Assembly (NCBI RefSeq): GCF_025264625.1
Contig: NZ_CP093313.1
Span: forward strand, 4,216,001 to 4,280,000
DNA length: 64,000 nt
Direction of reading: 5' to 3'
From: Occallatibacter riparius
Lineage (GTDB): Bacteria > Acidobacteriota > Terriglobia > Terriglobales > Acidobacteriaceae
The translations under genes were made by a program, and so were the position numbers. Under the pieces are notes generated by a model. That model worked only from the letters and a program-made list of their open reading frames with translations. It was not told where the DNA came from and did not search any database. This document shows positions 42,771 to 50,999 of this stretch, piece after piece (positions within the stretch are counted from its first letter, which is position 1; each line of letters starts with the position of its first letter).

Positions 42771-44200
42771 TAGGCAGTTACCTCCTCGCGAACTTCCCAG
42801 TTGCGGATATCGACAAAGTGCCCGGCAATCGCCGCAGCTGCCGCCATCTCTGGCGACACCAGGTGCGTGCGGCCCCCACGTCCCTGACGCCCTTCGAAGT
42901 TCCTGTTCGACGTAGAAGCGCAACGCTCGCCTGGGGAGAGAATGTCGGGATTCATTCCTAGACACATGGAGCATCCAGGTTCGCGCCAATCGAAGCCGGC
43001 TTCCTTGAAGATCCTGTCCAGGCCTTCGTTCTCAGCCTGCGCCTTCACCTGCTGCGAACCCGGCACCACCATCGCATGTACATGCGAAGACACCTTGTGG
43101 CCTGCAGCGATCTTGGCCGCCGCGCGCAGATCCTCAATCCGCCCGTTTGTGCACGAGCCGATGAACACGCGATCGATGGCGACATCTTCAAACTTCGTTC
43201 CCGCCTTCAGCGCCATATACTCGAGCGCCCGCTCAAAAGACTTGCGGTCCGCCTCGTTCTCGACCTTCGCCGGATCGGGCACCGCGGCGGTCACCGGAGC
43301 AACCATGCCTGGGCTCGTTCCCCAGCTCACATACGGAACCAGGGTGGCAGCATCGATCGTCAGTTCGCGATCGAACGTTGCGCCTTCATCTGTAGGCAGT
43401 TTGCTCCATTCCGCAACCGCGCGATCCCATGCCTCACCCTTCGGCGAGAAGCGTCGGCCCTTCAGATATGCAAAGGTCGTTTCATCGGGAGCAATCATGC
43501 CCGCGCGCGCGCCGGCCTCGATGCTCATATTGCAGATCGTCATCCGGCCTTCCATGCTTAGGCCGCGAATCGCCGAACCCGCATACTCGATCACGCTGCC
43601 CGTTGCGCCGTCTGTGCCGATCTTCCCGATGATCGCCAGGATGATGTCTTTCGCCGTCACGCCCGTAGGCAACTCGCCTTCAACCGAGATCCGGAACGTC
43701 TTGGGCTTACCCTGCGGGAGCGTCTGCGTCGCCATTACATGCTCCACTTCGCTGGTGCCGATGCCGAACGCCAACGCGCCGAACGCGCCATGAGTCGAGG
43801 TATGCGAGTCTCCGCACACAATCGTCATACCCGGCTTGGTGATTCCCATCTCCGGCCCGATCACGTGCACGATGCCTTGCTCGCGCGAATCCACGTCGTA
43901 CAGCTCCACGCCGAACTCCGCGCAGTTCTTGCGCAGCGTAGCAATCTGCGTGGCCGCAATCTGGTCGACGATATTAAGCCGGCCTTCAATCGTGGTCGGC
44001 ACGTTGTGGTCCACGGTGGCCACCGTACGATCCGGCCGACGCACTTTGCGCCCCGCCAGCCGCAGTCCTTCGAATGCCTGTGGGGAAGTGACCTCGTGTA
44101 CGAGCTGCAGGTCGATGTAGAGCAGCGTCGGCTCGCCTTTCGGCTCCGCTACGACGTGCTGCTCCCACACCTTCTCAAATAGTGTCTTTGGAGTACCCAT
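42770..44200 (-). CDS. leuC: 3-isopropylmalate dehydratase large subunit
   Basis: 476 residues, normal length. The 4Fe-4S cluster ligands are in GSCTNGR and GCSMCLGMNPD, and substrate loops in VCGDSHTSTHGAFGALAFGIG and SNRNFEGRQG. An aconitase-family enzyme isomerising 2- to 3-isopropylmalate together with LeuD. It is 18 nt from leuB. Confidence 0.97.
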   Translation of the reverse strand: MGTPKTLFEKVWEQHVVAEPKGEPTLLYIDLQLVHEVTSPQAFEGLRLAGRKVRRPDRTVATVDHNVPTTIEGRLNIVDQIAATQIATLRKNCAEFGVELYDVDSREQGIVHVIGPEMGITKPGMTIVCGDSHTSTHGAFGALAFGIGTSEVEHVMATQTLPQGKPKTFRISVEGELPTGVTAKDIILAIIGKIGTDGATGSVIEYAGSAIRGLSMEGRMTICNMSIEAGARAGMIAPDETTFAYLKGRRFSPKGEAWDRAVAEWSKLPTDEGATFDRELTIDAATLVPYVSWGTSPGMVAPVTAAVPDPAKVENEADRKSFERALEYMALKAGTKFEDVAIDRVFIGSCTNGRIEDLRAAAKIAAGHKVSSHVHAMVVPGSQQVKAQAENEGLDRIFKEAGFDWREPGCSMCLGMNPDILSPGERCASTSNRNFEGRQGRGGRTHLVSPEMAAAAAIAGHFVDIRNWEVREEVTA

Positions 44201-44218
44201 GTTGACCTCGTAATCCTC

Positions 44219-45325
44219 TTAAACCAGCGTGTCGCGCTTGGCCAGAATCTGCTTCAACGTATCGCGCACCTGCGCACCCATCGCGGTGGTCGAAAGCAGG
44301 TTGTAACCCTGCGGATTCGTGCCGCGCATCAGATCGGCAGTCCGCCCGCCGTTCTCGAGCACAGTGCGTACCGCGGTCCGCACCGCCATCGCCTCGGCTT
44401 CCAGGCCGGCCGTTAGCCGCAAGATCATCGCACCCGTGAGGATCGCGCCCAGCGGATTCGCCAATCCCTTGCCCGCAATGTCTGGCGCCGAACCATGCAC
44501 CGGCTCATACAGGTCGACTTTGCCGCCAATCGTCGCCGAAGGCAACATCCCGAGCGAACCCGTAATCACAGCCGACTCGTCCGACAAAATGTCGCCGAAC
44601 AGATTCTCCGTAAGCACCACATCATAGTTGCGCGGCTGGTTCATCAGGTGCATCGCCATCGCATCCACATACTGGTGCTCCAGCGTCACATCGGGAAACT
44701 CCGCCGCTACTTCGTTCACCGTAGCGCGCCACAGTTGCGAGACCTCTAGAACGTTTGCCTTGTCTACGCTGGTCAGCTTCTTGCGGCGCCCCTGGGCCAG
44801 CTTGAATGCGATCCTCGCCACACGCGCCACTTCATCCCGTGTGTAACGCATTGTGTTCCAGCTCTCGCCCTTGTCGCGATCCCACGCGCGCGGCTGGCCG
44901 AAGTAGAGTCCACCGAGCAGTTCGCGGACGAACATGATGTCCGCGCCGTCCACGATCTCGGGCCGCAACGGGCTATTGACTGCGAGTTCCTTGAATGCAA
45001 ATGCAGGCCGCAGGTTGGCAAATCCGCCTAGCGCAGCGCGAAGCTGCAGCAGGCCCGCTTCAGGGCGCTTGTCCGGGGGAAGGGAATTGAACTCATTGCC
45101 GCCCACCGCGCCCAGCAGAACCGCGTCGCTCGCGAGCGCTTCATTCAGCGTGTCCGCAGGCAGCGGAGTACCATCCTGCACAATCGCCACGCCGCCGATG
45201 CGGCGCTCAGTAAACGTGAATTCGTGTCCGCCCAGCGCGGCCACATCCTGCAGAACCGCAACCGCTTCGTTGGTTACTTCGGGGCCGATGCCATCGCCGG
45301 CCACTACCAGGATCTTCAGCTTCAT
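44219..45325 (-). CDS. leuB: 3-isopropylmalate dehydrogenase
   Basis: 368 residues, standard. GDGIGPEV opens the fold. The substrate-binding stretch FREL-type is VRELLGGLYFGQPR, the Mg-binding aspartates occur in VDAMAMHL and the DILSDESAVITGSLGMLPSA segment, and the NAD site is EPVHGSAPDIAGKGLANPLG. It oxidises and decarboxylates 3-isopropylmalate. 46 nt follow leuA. Confidence 0.97.
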   Translation of the reverse strand: MKLKILVVAGDGIGPEVTNEAVAVLQDVAALGGHEFTFTERRIGGVAIVQDGTPLPADTLNEALASDAVLLGAVGGNEFNSLPPDKRPEAGLLQLRAALGGFANLRPAFAFKELAVNSPLRPEIVDGADIMFVRELLGGLYFGQPRAWDRDKGESWNTMRYTRDEVARVARIAFKLAQGRRKKLTSVDKANVLEVSQLWRATVNEVAAEFPDVTLEHQYVDAMAMHLMNQPRNYDVVLTENLFGDILSDESAVITGSLGMLPSATIGGKVDLYEPVHGSAPDIAGKGLANPLGAILTGAMILRLTAGLEAEAMAVRTAVRTVLENGGRTADLMRGTNPQGYNLLSTTAMGAQVRDTLKQILAKRDTLV

Positions 45326-45371
45326 TCTGCTCCCGTCTAAAGATGGTCAGGTGTAAACAGTCACAAATGTT

Positions 45372-46571
45372 TCAGTTGACTTCTTCGTGCACCGGCACAT
45401 GTCGCCGCGCGCGGATCTCATCCGGCAGGATGCCGATCAGATCCTGGTCGTACACATTCTTCTTGCGGTCTGCAAGCGCCACAAAACGGTAGTACGTGTG
45501 CTGCAACTCGTCACGATCTAGCGAGAACCCCAACTCTTCCAAGCGATGCCGGAGCGCGGCGCGTCCCGAGTGCTTGCCCAAAACAAGGTTGGTTTTCGGC
45601 ACTCCTACCAGGCTCGGCGTCATGATCTCGTAGCACAGCGGATTCGCCAGCATTCCATGTTGATGAATGCCCGACTCGTGCGCAAATGCATTCGCGCCGA
45701 CGATCGCCTTGTTGGGGGAGGGCTTGAAAGTGATGATGTTGCCCAGCACCTGGCTGGTCGGATAAAGCTGGTCCAGCTTGATTCCCGTTTCCACGTTGTA
45801 ATAATCAGCGCGGACATAGAGTGCGGCGGCAATCTCTTCCAGAGCCGCGTTGCCTGCGCGCTCGCCAATGCCGTTGATCGTGCACTCTACCTGACGCGCG
45901 CCGGCCTCGATCGCCGCCAACGAGTTTGCAGCCGCTAGCCCAAGATCATCGTGGCAATGCGACGACAGAATCACGCCTTGTGCATCGACCGCCGGAATCC
46001 TCTCGCGCACATCGCGAAACATCTTCCCGTACTCCGCCGGCGTCGTGTAGCCCACAGTGTCAGGCATATTAATGGTGGTTGCGCCGGCTTCTACCGCAAC
46101 GCGCACCATCTCCACCAGGAAATCGCGATCCGAGCGCGTCGCATCCTCTGGTGAAAATTCCACGTCATCTACAAGCGACCGCGCCAGGCGAACCGACTCC
46201 GCCGTACGGTCCAGTGCCTCCTGCCGGCTGATCTTCAGCTTGTACTCCAGATGCAGATCGCTCGAAGCCAGGAATACGTGAATCCGGGGCCGGTCGGCAA
46301 ACTGAACCGCCCGCGCGGCCATCTCGATGTCTTCCTGCTTTGCTCGCGCCAGAGAGGCGATCTTCGGCCGCCGAACCGCCTGGGTGATCGTGGCGATCGC
46401 CGCAAAATCGCCTTCAGATGCCATTGCAAACCCGGCTTCGATGATGTCCACGCCCAGATCCTCGAGCGCATGGGCCATCGTCAGCTTTTCCTGCGTCGTC
46501 ATGCTGCAGCCGGGTGACTGCTCGCCGTCCCGCAGAGTCGTGTCGAAGAACGCTACGTGTTTTGTTGTCAT
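45372..46571 (-). CDS. leuA: 2-isopropylmalate synthase lacking the C-terminal leucine-regulatory domain
   Basis: 399 residues from ATG 46571 (AGGTG upstream; the frame is open to 46676). HMGL-like TIM barrel: FFDTTLRDGEQSPG (metal Asp), SSHCHDDLGLAAANS (HxH metal ligands) and CTINGIGERAGNAALEE. After the subdomain segment YYRFVALADRKKNVYDQDL the protein ends, where usual LeuA (~510-520 residues) continues into the LeuA_dimer allosteric domain. Only 46 nt separate its stop from leuB, so the domain is absent, not frameshifted. It condenses acetyl-CoA with 2-oxoisovalerate and is probably not inhibited by leucine. GEQSPG and genome context favour LeuA over homocitrate or citramalate synthase. 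Confidence 0.9.
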   Translation of the reverse strand: MTTKHVAFFDTTLRDGEQSPGCSMTTQEKLTMAHALEDLGVDIIEAGFAMASEGDFAAIATITQAVRRPKIASLARAKQEDIEMAARAVQFADRPRIHVFLASSDLHLEYKLKISRQEALDRTAESVRLARSLVDDVEFSPEDATRSDRDFLVEMVRVAVEAGATTINMPDTVGYTTPAEYGKMFRDVRERIPAVDAQGVILSSHCHDDLGLAAANSLAAIEAGARQVECTINGIGERAGNAALEEIAAALYVRADYYNVETGIKLDQLYPTSQVLGNIITFKPSPNKAIVGANAFAHESGIHQHGMLANPLCYEIMTPSLVGVPKTNLVLGKHSGRAALRHRLEELGFSLDRDELQHTYYRFVALADRKKNVYDQDLIGILPDEIRARRHVPVHEEVN

Positions 46572-46634
46572 AAATTTCACCTGGTGAGGGGAAACCGTTG
46601 TTCGAACATCTCTAGTTTCCCCTATTCGCCCGTT

Positions 46635-46649
46635 ATAACGCAAAGTTAT
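46635..46649. promoter_or_regulatory. Candidate LysR-type operator in the leuA/LysR divergent region
   Basis: ATAAC-N5-GTTAT, a 15-bp palindrome with the T-N11-A form bound by many LysR regulators, midway in the 143-bp gap between leuA and the divergent LysR gene. The surrounding sequence is AT-rich (TTATTATTTTTGG). Confidence 0.55.
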
Positions 46650-46714
46650 TATTTTTGGGGTTCCTATCAGAATCACTTATGCTGAATTGAGACTCCGAGC
46701 CTGGTGCTGACACT

Positions 46715-47638
46715 ATGGAACTCAATCAGCTAGAGACATTTCTTGCAGTTGCGGAAGAACGCAGCTTTTCACGCGCCGCAAGTCGCCTGCATCGTACGCA
46801 GCCCGCGGTGAGCCAGGTCATCCGCAAGCTCGAGGAATCCCTCGGAGAAGTCCTCTTTGATCGAGCCGCCCGGGACGGATCGCTTACTGCGGCCGGCACG
46901 CTTCTGCACGATTACGCGCTTCGTCTGATGGCTCTCCGCCGCGAAGCTACGAGTGCTCTGGGCGAACTCAAGAGCCTCGAACGTGGCCGCCTGCACATGG
47001 CTGCCAATGAGTACACCTGCACTTACCTTCTCCCTGCCATCGACGAGTTCCGCCGCGAGTATCCGCAGGTCACGGTAACGGTACAGCGAATGCTGGCCTC
47101 CCATATCCCTGATGAACTCAACCTCAGGACATTCGAAATGGGGGTAATTTCCTTTCGCCCCGATCCCGAACAGTTCCGCACGATTGCCGTGTACGGCGAC
47201 AGCCTGGCCCTCATCGTCAGCCCGCAACACCATCTCGCCGGTGCCGGGCGCGTTTCTATCGCCGACCTCGGCAACGAAAGCTTCATCGCGCACAATGTGG
47301 CCTCCCCACTCCGCCGCAAGGTCATCGAAGCGTTCCAGCGCTATCGCACTCCGCTCAATATGGATATTGAGCTGCCGACTATCGAGGCGATCAAACGATT
47401 CGTCTCCATGGGCAATGGTGTTGCCCTGATCCCGCATCTCACGGTGGCCCGCGAGCTCGAAACCGGAGAACTGGTCGCCGTCGCCGTTGCGGAGCTCGAG
47501 ATGAAGCGCGTTCTTCGCCTCGTTCACCGCCGCCACGGAACTCTCTCGTACGCCGCGACTGCATTCCTGCGTACCGTGCGTGCGCTGGCCCGGCGCACGG
47601 GACCGCCCTTCTATTACCATGTGGAAAAGTCGGCCTGA
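46715..47638 (+). CDS. LysR family transcriptional regulator
   Basis: 307 residues: a winged HTH (~1-60, LETFLAVAEERSFSRAASRLHRTQPAVSQVIRKLEE) and a LysR substrate-binding domain (~90-295). It is divergent from leuA with a palindrome between them, so it probably controls the leu-ilv operon in response to a pathway intermediate, as IlvY or LeuO-like proteins do elsewhere. Orthology is not claimed. The 243-bp gap downstream (47639-47881) holds nothing I can name. Confidence 0.92.
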   Translation: MELNQLETFLAVAEERSFSRAASRLHRTQPAVSQVIRKLEESLGEVLFDRAARDGSLTAAGTLLHDYALRLMALRREATSALGELKSLERGRLHMAANEYTCTYLLPAIDEFRREYPQVTVTVQRMLASHIPDELNLRTFEMGVISFRPDPEQFRTIAVYGDSLALIVSPQHHLAGAGRVSIADLGNESFIAHNVASPLRRKVIEAFQRYRTPLNMDIELPTIEAIKRFVSMGNGVALIPHLTVARELETGELVAVAVAELEMKRVLRLVHRRHGTLSYAATAFLRTVRALARRTGPPFYYHVEKSA

Positions 47639-47881
47639 TCTCGTCGCGGAAAGATGCCTACTGCTCCGACCACGCCATCGCCCGCATCTTTTGTGCTATT
47701 CATGAATACACCGTTCAGATTTCTCTGCGTCTAAGGCTTAGTTCATTCCTGCGCTGTGGCGAAGGGGCCGTTCAGGGCATTTACAATTGCTCTGAGCGGG
47801 GACCGGCGCCAACCGGTGTACCCGGAATGACAGTTCGTTGCCAGCCGGGACGGTTGGGCAGTCGTGAGGATCAGGAACCGA

Positions 47882-48505
47882 ATGAAGAAGATCGTACTCG
47901 TACTATTCCTGCTGGCGGTGTGTGTGGCCACAGGCAGAAGCCAGGAAAGCCGCCAGGATGTCAGCCTCAGCGGCTTCGCGTTGATCCCGCCGTTTGTGGC
48001 CTCCTCCACAAACGTCCAGGTTCACTCCAACGCCGCTTACGGGGCCTTGGTCAGCTACCGTTTCATGCTCACTCCTAATAGCGCACTAGAAGCCAACTAC
48101 GGCATCACGTACCAAAACACCTATCGCTACGTAGTTGGCAACACGAACGTCACCAAGATCCTGACGCGCACGCAGGAAATGTCCGGCGCATACGTCCGTA
48201 GCTTCACCTTCCGCAAGTGGAACCCGTTCGTTGAAGCCGGGCCGGCAGGCATGATTTTCCTTCCCATCCGCAACTCGGGAACCACCTCGATCGATGCCAA
48301 GCAGCAGACCAACCTCGCCGGCATGTACGGCGCCGGTATCGCATACGAGATCAGCCCTAGCTTCGATATTCGTGCAGAATATCGCGGCATTGTTACAAAG
48401 GTGCCGAACTTCGGACTAGGCAGCGGAAACACGACCCAAAACCTCACCACCAATAAGTGGTTCAACCTGTACGAGCCGGTGGTTGGTGTCGCGTATCACT
48501 TCTAG
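47882..48505 (+). CDS. Outer-membrane beta-barrel protein, small (OmpA/OmpW-like size)
   Basis: 207 residues from ATG 47882 (a GTG at 47864 also keeps the frame). Signal peptide KKIVLVLFLLAVCVATGRS. The mature part alternates strands and turns throughout (GALVSYRFML, ALEANYGITYQNTYRY, NPFVEAGPAGMIFL, SFDIRAEYRGIV) and ends in Tyr-His-Phe, the terminal aromatic signal for BAM assembly. About eight strands are expected. A terminator follows at 48528. Function unknown beyond being a porin-sized barrel. Confidence 0.8.
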   Translation: MKKIVLVLFLLAVCVATGRSQESRQDVSLSGFALIPPFVASSTNVQVHSNAAYGALVSYRFMLTPNSALEANYGITYQNTYRYVVGNTNVTKILTRTQEMSGAYVRSFTFRKWNPFVEAGPAGMIFLPIRNSGTTSIDAKQQTNLAGMYGAGIAYEISPSFDIRAEYRGIVTKVPNFGLGSGNTTQNLTTNKWFNLYEPVVGVAYHF

Positions 48506-48527
48506 AACGTCGATTCTCGATGCGGGC

Positions 48528-48553
48528 AAGGGATGGCCTCCGCGCCATCCCTT
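48528..48553 (+). terminator. Intrinsic terminator after the beta-barrel gene
   Basis: AAGGGATGGC and GCCATCCCTT form a 10-bp stem with a 6-nt loop, followed by TTCCTTT, 22 nt after the stop at 48505. Confidence 0.85.
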
Positions 48554-48622
48554 TTCCTTTGCACCGCTTCGTGAGGGATTCGGCGTACACTTGTCAGACG
48601 TCTTCGGATTCAGGGGCAATCG

Positions 48623-49615
48623 ATGGCTCATCGCGTCTTTGACGAACAGATGGAAGCGCTCGAAGCGCTGAGCGGCCGCACTCTGGATCCTGACAACGTC
48701 CTCTTCATTAAGAAATCCCTTTCCGCCCGCAGCAACTTCCTTGTTGCCAAGGCCGCAAGGCTTGCCGAAGACAACTGCCTGGCCGTGCTTGTCCCCGAAC
48801 TCATCGCGGCCTTCCAGCGTTTTTTTGTGAATCCGGAGAAGTCCGACCCGCAATGCTGGGCGAAGAATGCTCTCAGCCGAGCGCTTCCCAAACTCGAATG
48901 TCGGGATAAGAGTCTCTTCCTCCTCGGATTGCACCATCATCAGATGGAGCCGGTCTGGGGCGGCCGTTCCGATACGGCGGGAACCCTCCGCGCCAACTGC
49001 GCGCATGCTCTCGTCGCTTGCGAAGGCATTGCCAACGACGAGCTTCTGCTGCTCCTCATTGACCTGCTCGCCGATCCCGACAAGAGCGTCCGCTCCGAAG
49101 CGATCCGCGCCATCGCGCAGATCGGCGAGCTAGCCGTTCCTGTCCTGCGTCTTCGCGCTCTCATCCCCGGAGAGGACCCCGAAGTGCTCTCCGTGTGCTT
49201 TCGCGCATTGCTCGATCTCGAACGGACCGCTGGCATTCCCTTCGTGTCCCGTTTTCTCGAATCAGGCGACGATACCGCCGCTGAAGCGGCTTTCGCGCTC
49301 GCTGAGACGCACACTCAGGGGGCCCTTGATGCACTGCTCAACATCCACCGCAACCCCGTTAGGCCAATGGCTGACCCTTGGTTTGCCGGTGTGCTTCTCA
49401 ACGCGATTGCCCTTACGCGGCTTCCCCAGGCGACCGACTACCTGGTTAACCTGATCGAGCGTGAAGATCGCGAGGCGCACATCGCCATCGAATCCCTTGC
49501 AAAGCTCTCATCAAATGCTGAACTTACTGCCCGCCTGATCAAGGTCGTGGGAGAAGTAGGAAGTCCACGCCTGTCCAAAACCTTGCGTGAGTACCTGCCC
49601 GAAACTGCCCTCTGA
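48623..49615 (+). CDS. HEAT-repeat protein
   Basis: 330 residues, no signal peptide. Helical HEAT-like repeats run through ~110-325, for example LLIDLLADPDKSVRSEAIRAIAQIGELAVPVLRL, split over two helices with the usual D-x-V-R-x-x-A motif. Such repeats are protein-binding scaffolds or PBS-lyase-like. No catalytic motif is seen. It has several His/Cys residues (LGLHHHQMEP, CAHALVACEG) of unknown meaning. It stands alone with its own upstream region; function unknown. Confidence 0.78.
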   Translation: MAHRVFDEQMEALEALSGRTLDPDNVLFIKKSLSARSNFLVAKAARLAEDNCLAVLVPELIAAFQRFFVNPEKSDPQCWAKNALSRALPKLECRDKSLFLLGLHHHQMEPVWGGRSDTAGTLRANCAHALVACEGIANDELLLLLIDLLADPDKSVRSEAIRAIAQIGELAVPVLRLRALIPGEDPEVLSVCFRALLDLERTAGIPFVSRFLESGDDTAAEAAFALAETHTQGALDALLNIHRNPVRPMADPWFAGVLLNAIALTRLPQATDYLVNLIEREDREAHIAIESLAKLSSNAELTARLIKVVGEVGSPRLSKTLREYLPETAL

Positions 49616-49723
49616 TTCCCGACAGATTTTCTCGATTGCAGTATGTGTCGGCCGTACTTGACGCCGCGCCTCCACCGTGTTCTCATCCGGGACGATTCAA
49701 TCTGCAATACTCTTGGGGGACCT

Positions 49724-50872
49724 ATGCGAAGTGGAGGATTCATGCTGGCTTTATTGCTGCTGTCCGGAACTATGATGTGCGCCTGTGGAGGAAACTCCAG
49801 CGGTTCGGGGGGAAGCAACCCGCCGCCCACAACCAAACCGACAGCCGCCACGCCGACCATCACTACGGCGAATGCAAAGGGCGGTGCAGTCATCGTGACC
49901 CTGGCTGATACGACCAACGGCGCGACCATTCACTACACACTCGACGGTTCTGCTCCCAGTTCTTCGTCGGAGATCTACCAGGCGCCCTTCCTCGTCTCTT
50001 CCAGCATCACCGTCAAAGCAATTGCCACAGCCTCTTCCTACACCGACAGCGCCGTTGCCTCGCAGGCGTTCACGCCGAATATTGCATCCGGGACGCTGGT
50101 CTGGAGCGACGAGTTTTCCAATGCAGGGGGCACCAACGCTGGTCCGAATGCTTCCACGTGGACCTATGATGTAGGCACCAACTGCTGCGGCAATAATGAA
50201 CTCGAAACTTACTGCGCTTGGGGCTCGACCGCCGCCTCCTGCGATTCAAATAATCCCAATGCCTACATCGGAACCGACAGCTTCCTGCATATCGTCGCCC
50301 GGAACCCATCTTCTACGGTCTACACTTCGGCGCGCCTGAAGTCGCAAGGCCTCTTCAGTTTCATGTACGGCCGCATTGAGGCGAGGATGAAACTGCCTGA
50401 ATCGCAGGGCATGTGGCCCGCATTCTGGCTCCTCGGCAACAATATCGCCACGATCAGCTGGCCGGCTTGCGGCGAACTCGACGTGATGGAACACATCGAC
50501 GGCAATAACCCGCCCCTCAATGGAAGTGCGCCAGGATATGACTGGATTGCCGGCTCCGTCCATGGCGGCACGTCAAGCAGTAAAGCGGATGGGACGCAGC
50601 AGTATCATGCCGCGGGTTTCACAGCTGCTGAGTGGCATACCTATGGCATGATTTGGTCCAAGGGCAAAATCGAGTATTACGTTGATGATCCCGCGAACAT
50701 CTACGCCACATTCACGCCGGCAAATTTTTCCGGTACCTGGCCGTTCGATGTGGGCCCTCAGTTCATCATCCTGAACCTTGCCGTCGGCGGCGATTGGCCC
50801 GGCGGCCCCAATGCGACGACAGTGTTTCCGGGCGACATGACCGTGGACTATGTCCGCATCTATACCAACTGA
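49724..50872 (+). CDS. GH16 family endo-glycanase lipoprotein (laminarinase-like) with chitobiase-like domain
   Basis: 382 residues from ATG 49724 (GGGGGA upstream). The signal peptide runs to a Cys at 19 or 21 (MMCACGGNSS), suggesting a lipoprotein, followed by a Gly/Ser/Pro linker. Residues ~42-118 resemble the CHB_HEX_C domain (IHYTLDGSAPSSSS), as in the 28592 gene. The GH16 domain (~125-382) has the catalytic ExDxxE: Glu251, Asp253, Glu256 in GELDVMEHIDG, the six-residue type of bacterial beta-1,3-glucanases. It likely cleaves laminarin-like beta-glucan at the outer surface. Confidence 0.88.
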   Translation: MRSGGFMLALLLLSGTMMCACGGNSSGSGGSNPPPTTKPTAATPTITTANAKGGAVIVTLADTTNGATIHYTLDGSAPSSSSEIYQAPFLVSSSITVKAIATASSYTDSAVASQAFTPNIASGTLVWSDEFSNAGGTNAGPNASTWTYDVGTNCCGNNELETYCAWGSTAASCDSNNPNAYIGTDSFLHIVARNPSSTVYTSARLKSQGLFSFMYGRIEARMKLPESQGMWPAFWLLGNNIATISWPACGELDVMEHIDGNNPPLNGSAPGYDWIAGSVHGGTSSSKADGTQQYHAAGFTAAEWHTYGMIWSKGKIEYYVDDPANIYATFTPANFSGTWPFDVGPQFIILNLAVGGDWPGGPNATTVFPGDMTVDYVRIYTN

Positions 50873-50906
50873 AGCGTGCTTGTAAGCCAACTCAGCAGTC
50901 TGAAGC

Positions 50907-50931
50907 GCCCGCCATCGTACCCTCGGCGGGC
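50907..50931 (+). terminator. Terminator-like hairpin after the GH16 gene
   Basis: GCCCGCC (50907-50913) and GGCGGGC (50925-50931), 34 nt after the stop; a weak pyrimidine stretch follows. Confidence 0.5.
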
Positions 50932-50999
50932 ACTTCACCTTCTGGTCGCTCTACCTAATCTGCTCTCCGTGTTAACATCCGGTTTCGGAGACCGAACCT

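Noticed and set aside
45372..46571. Homocitrate or citramalate synthase instead of LeuA
   Set aside because: The GEQSPG signature and position as first gene of a complete leuABCD-ilv operon favour isopropylmalate synthase, though the missing regulatory domain leaves some doubt.
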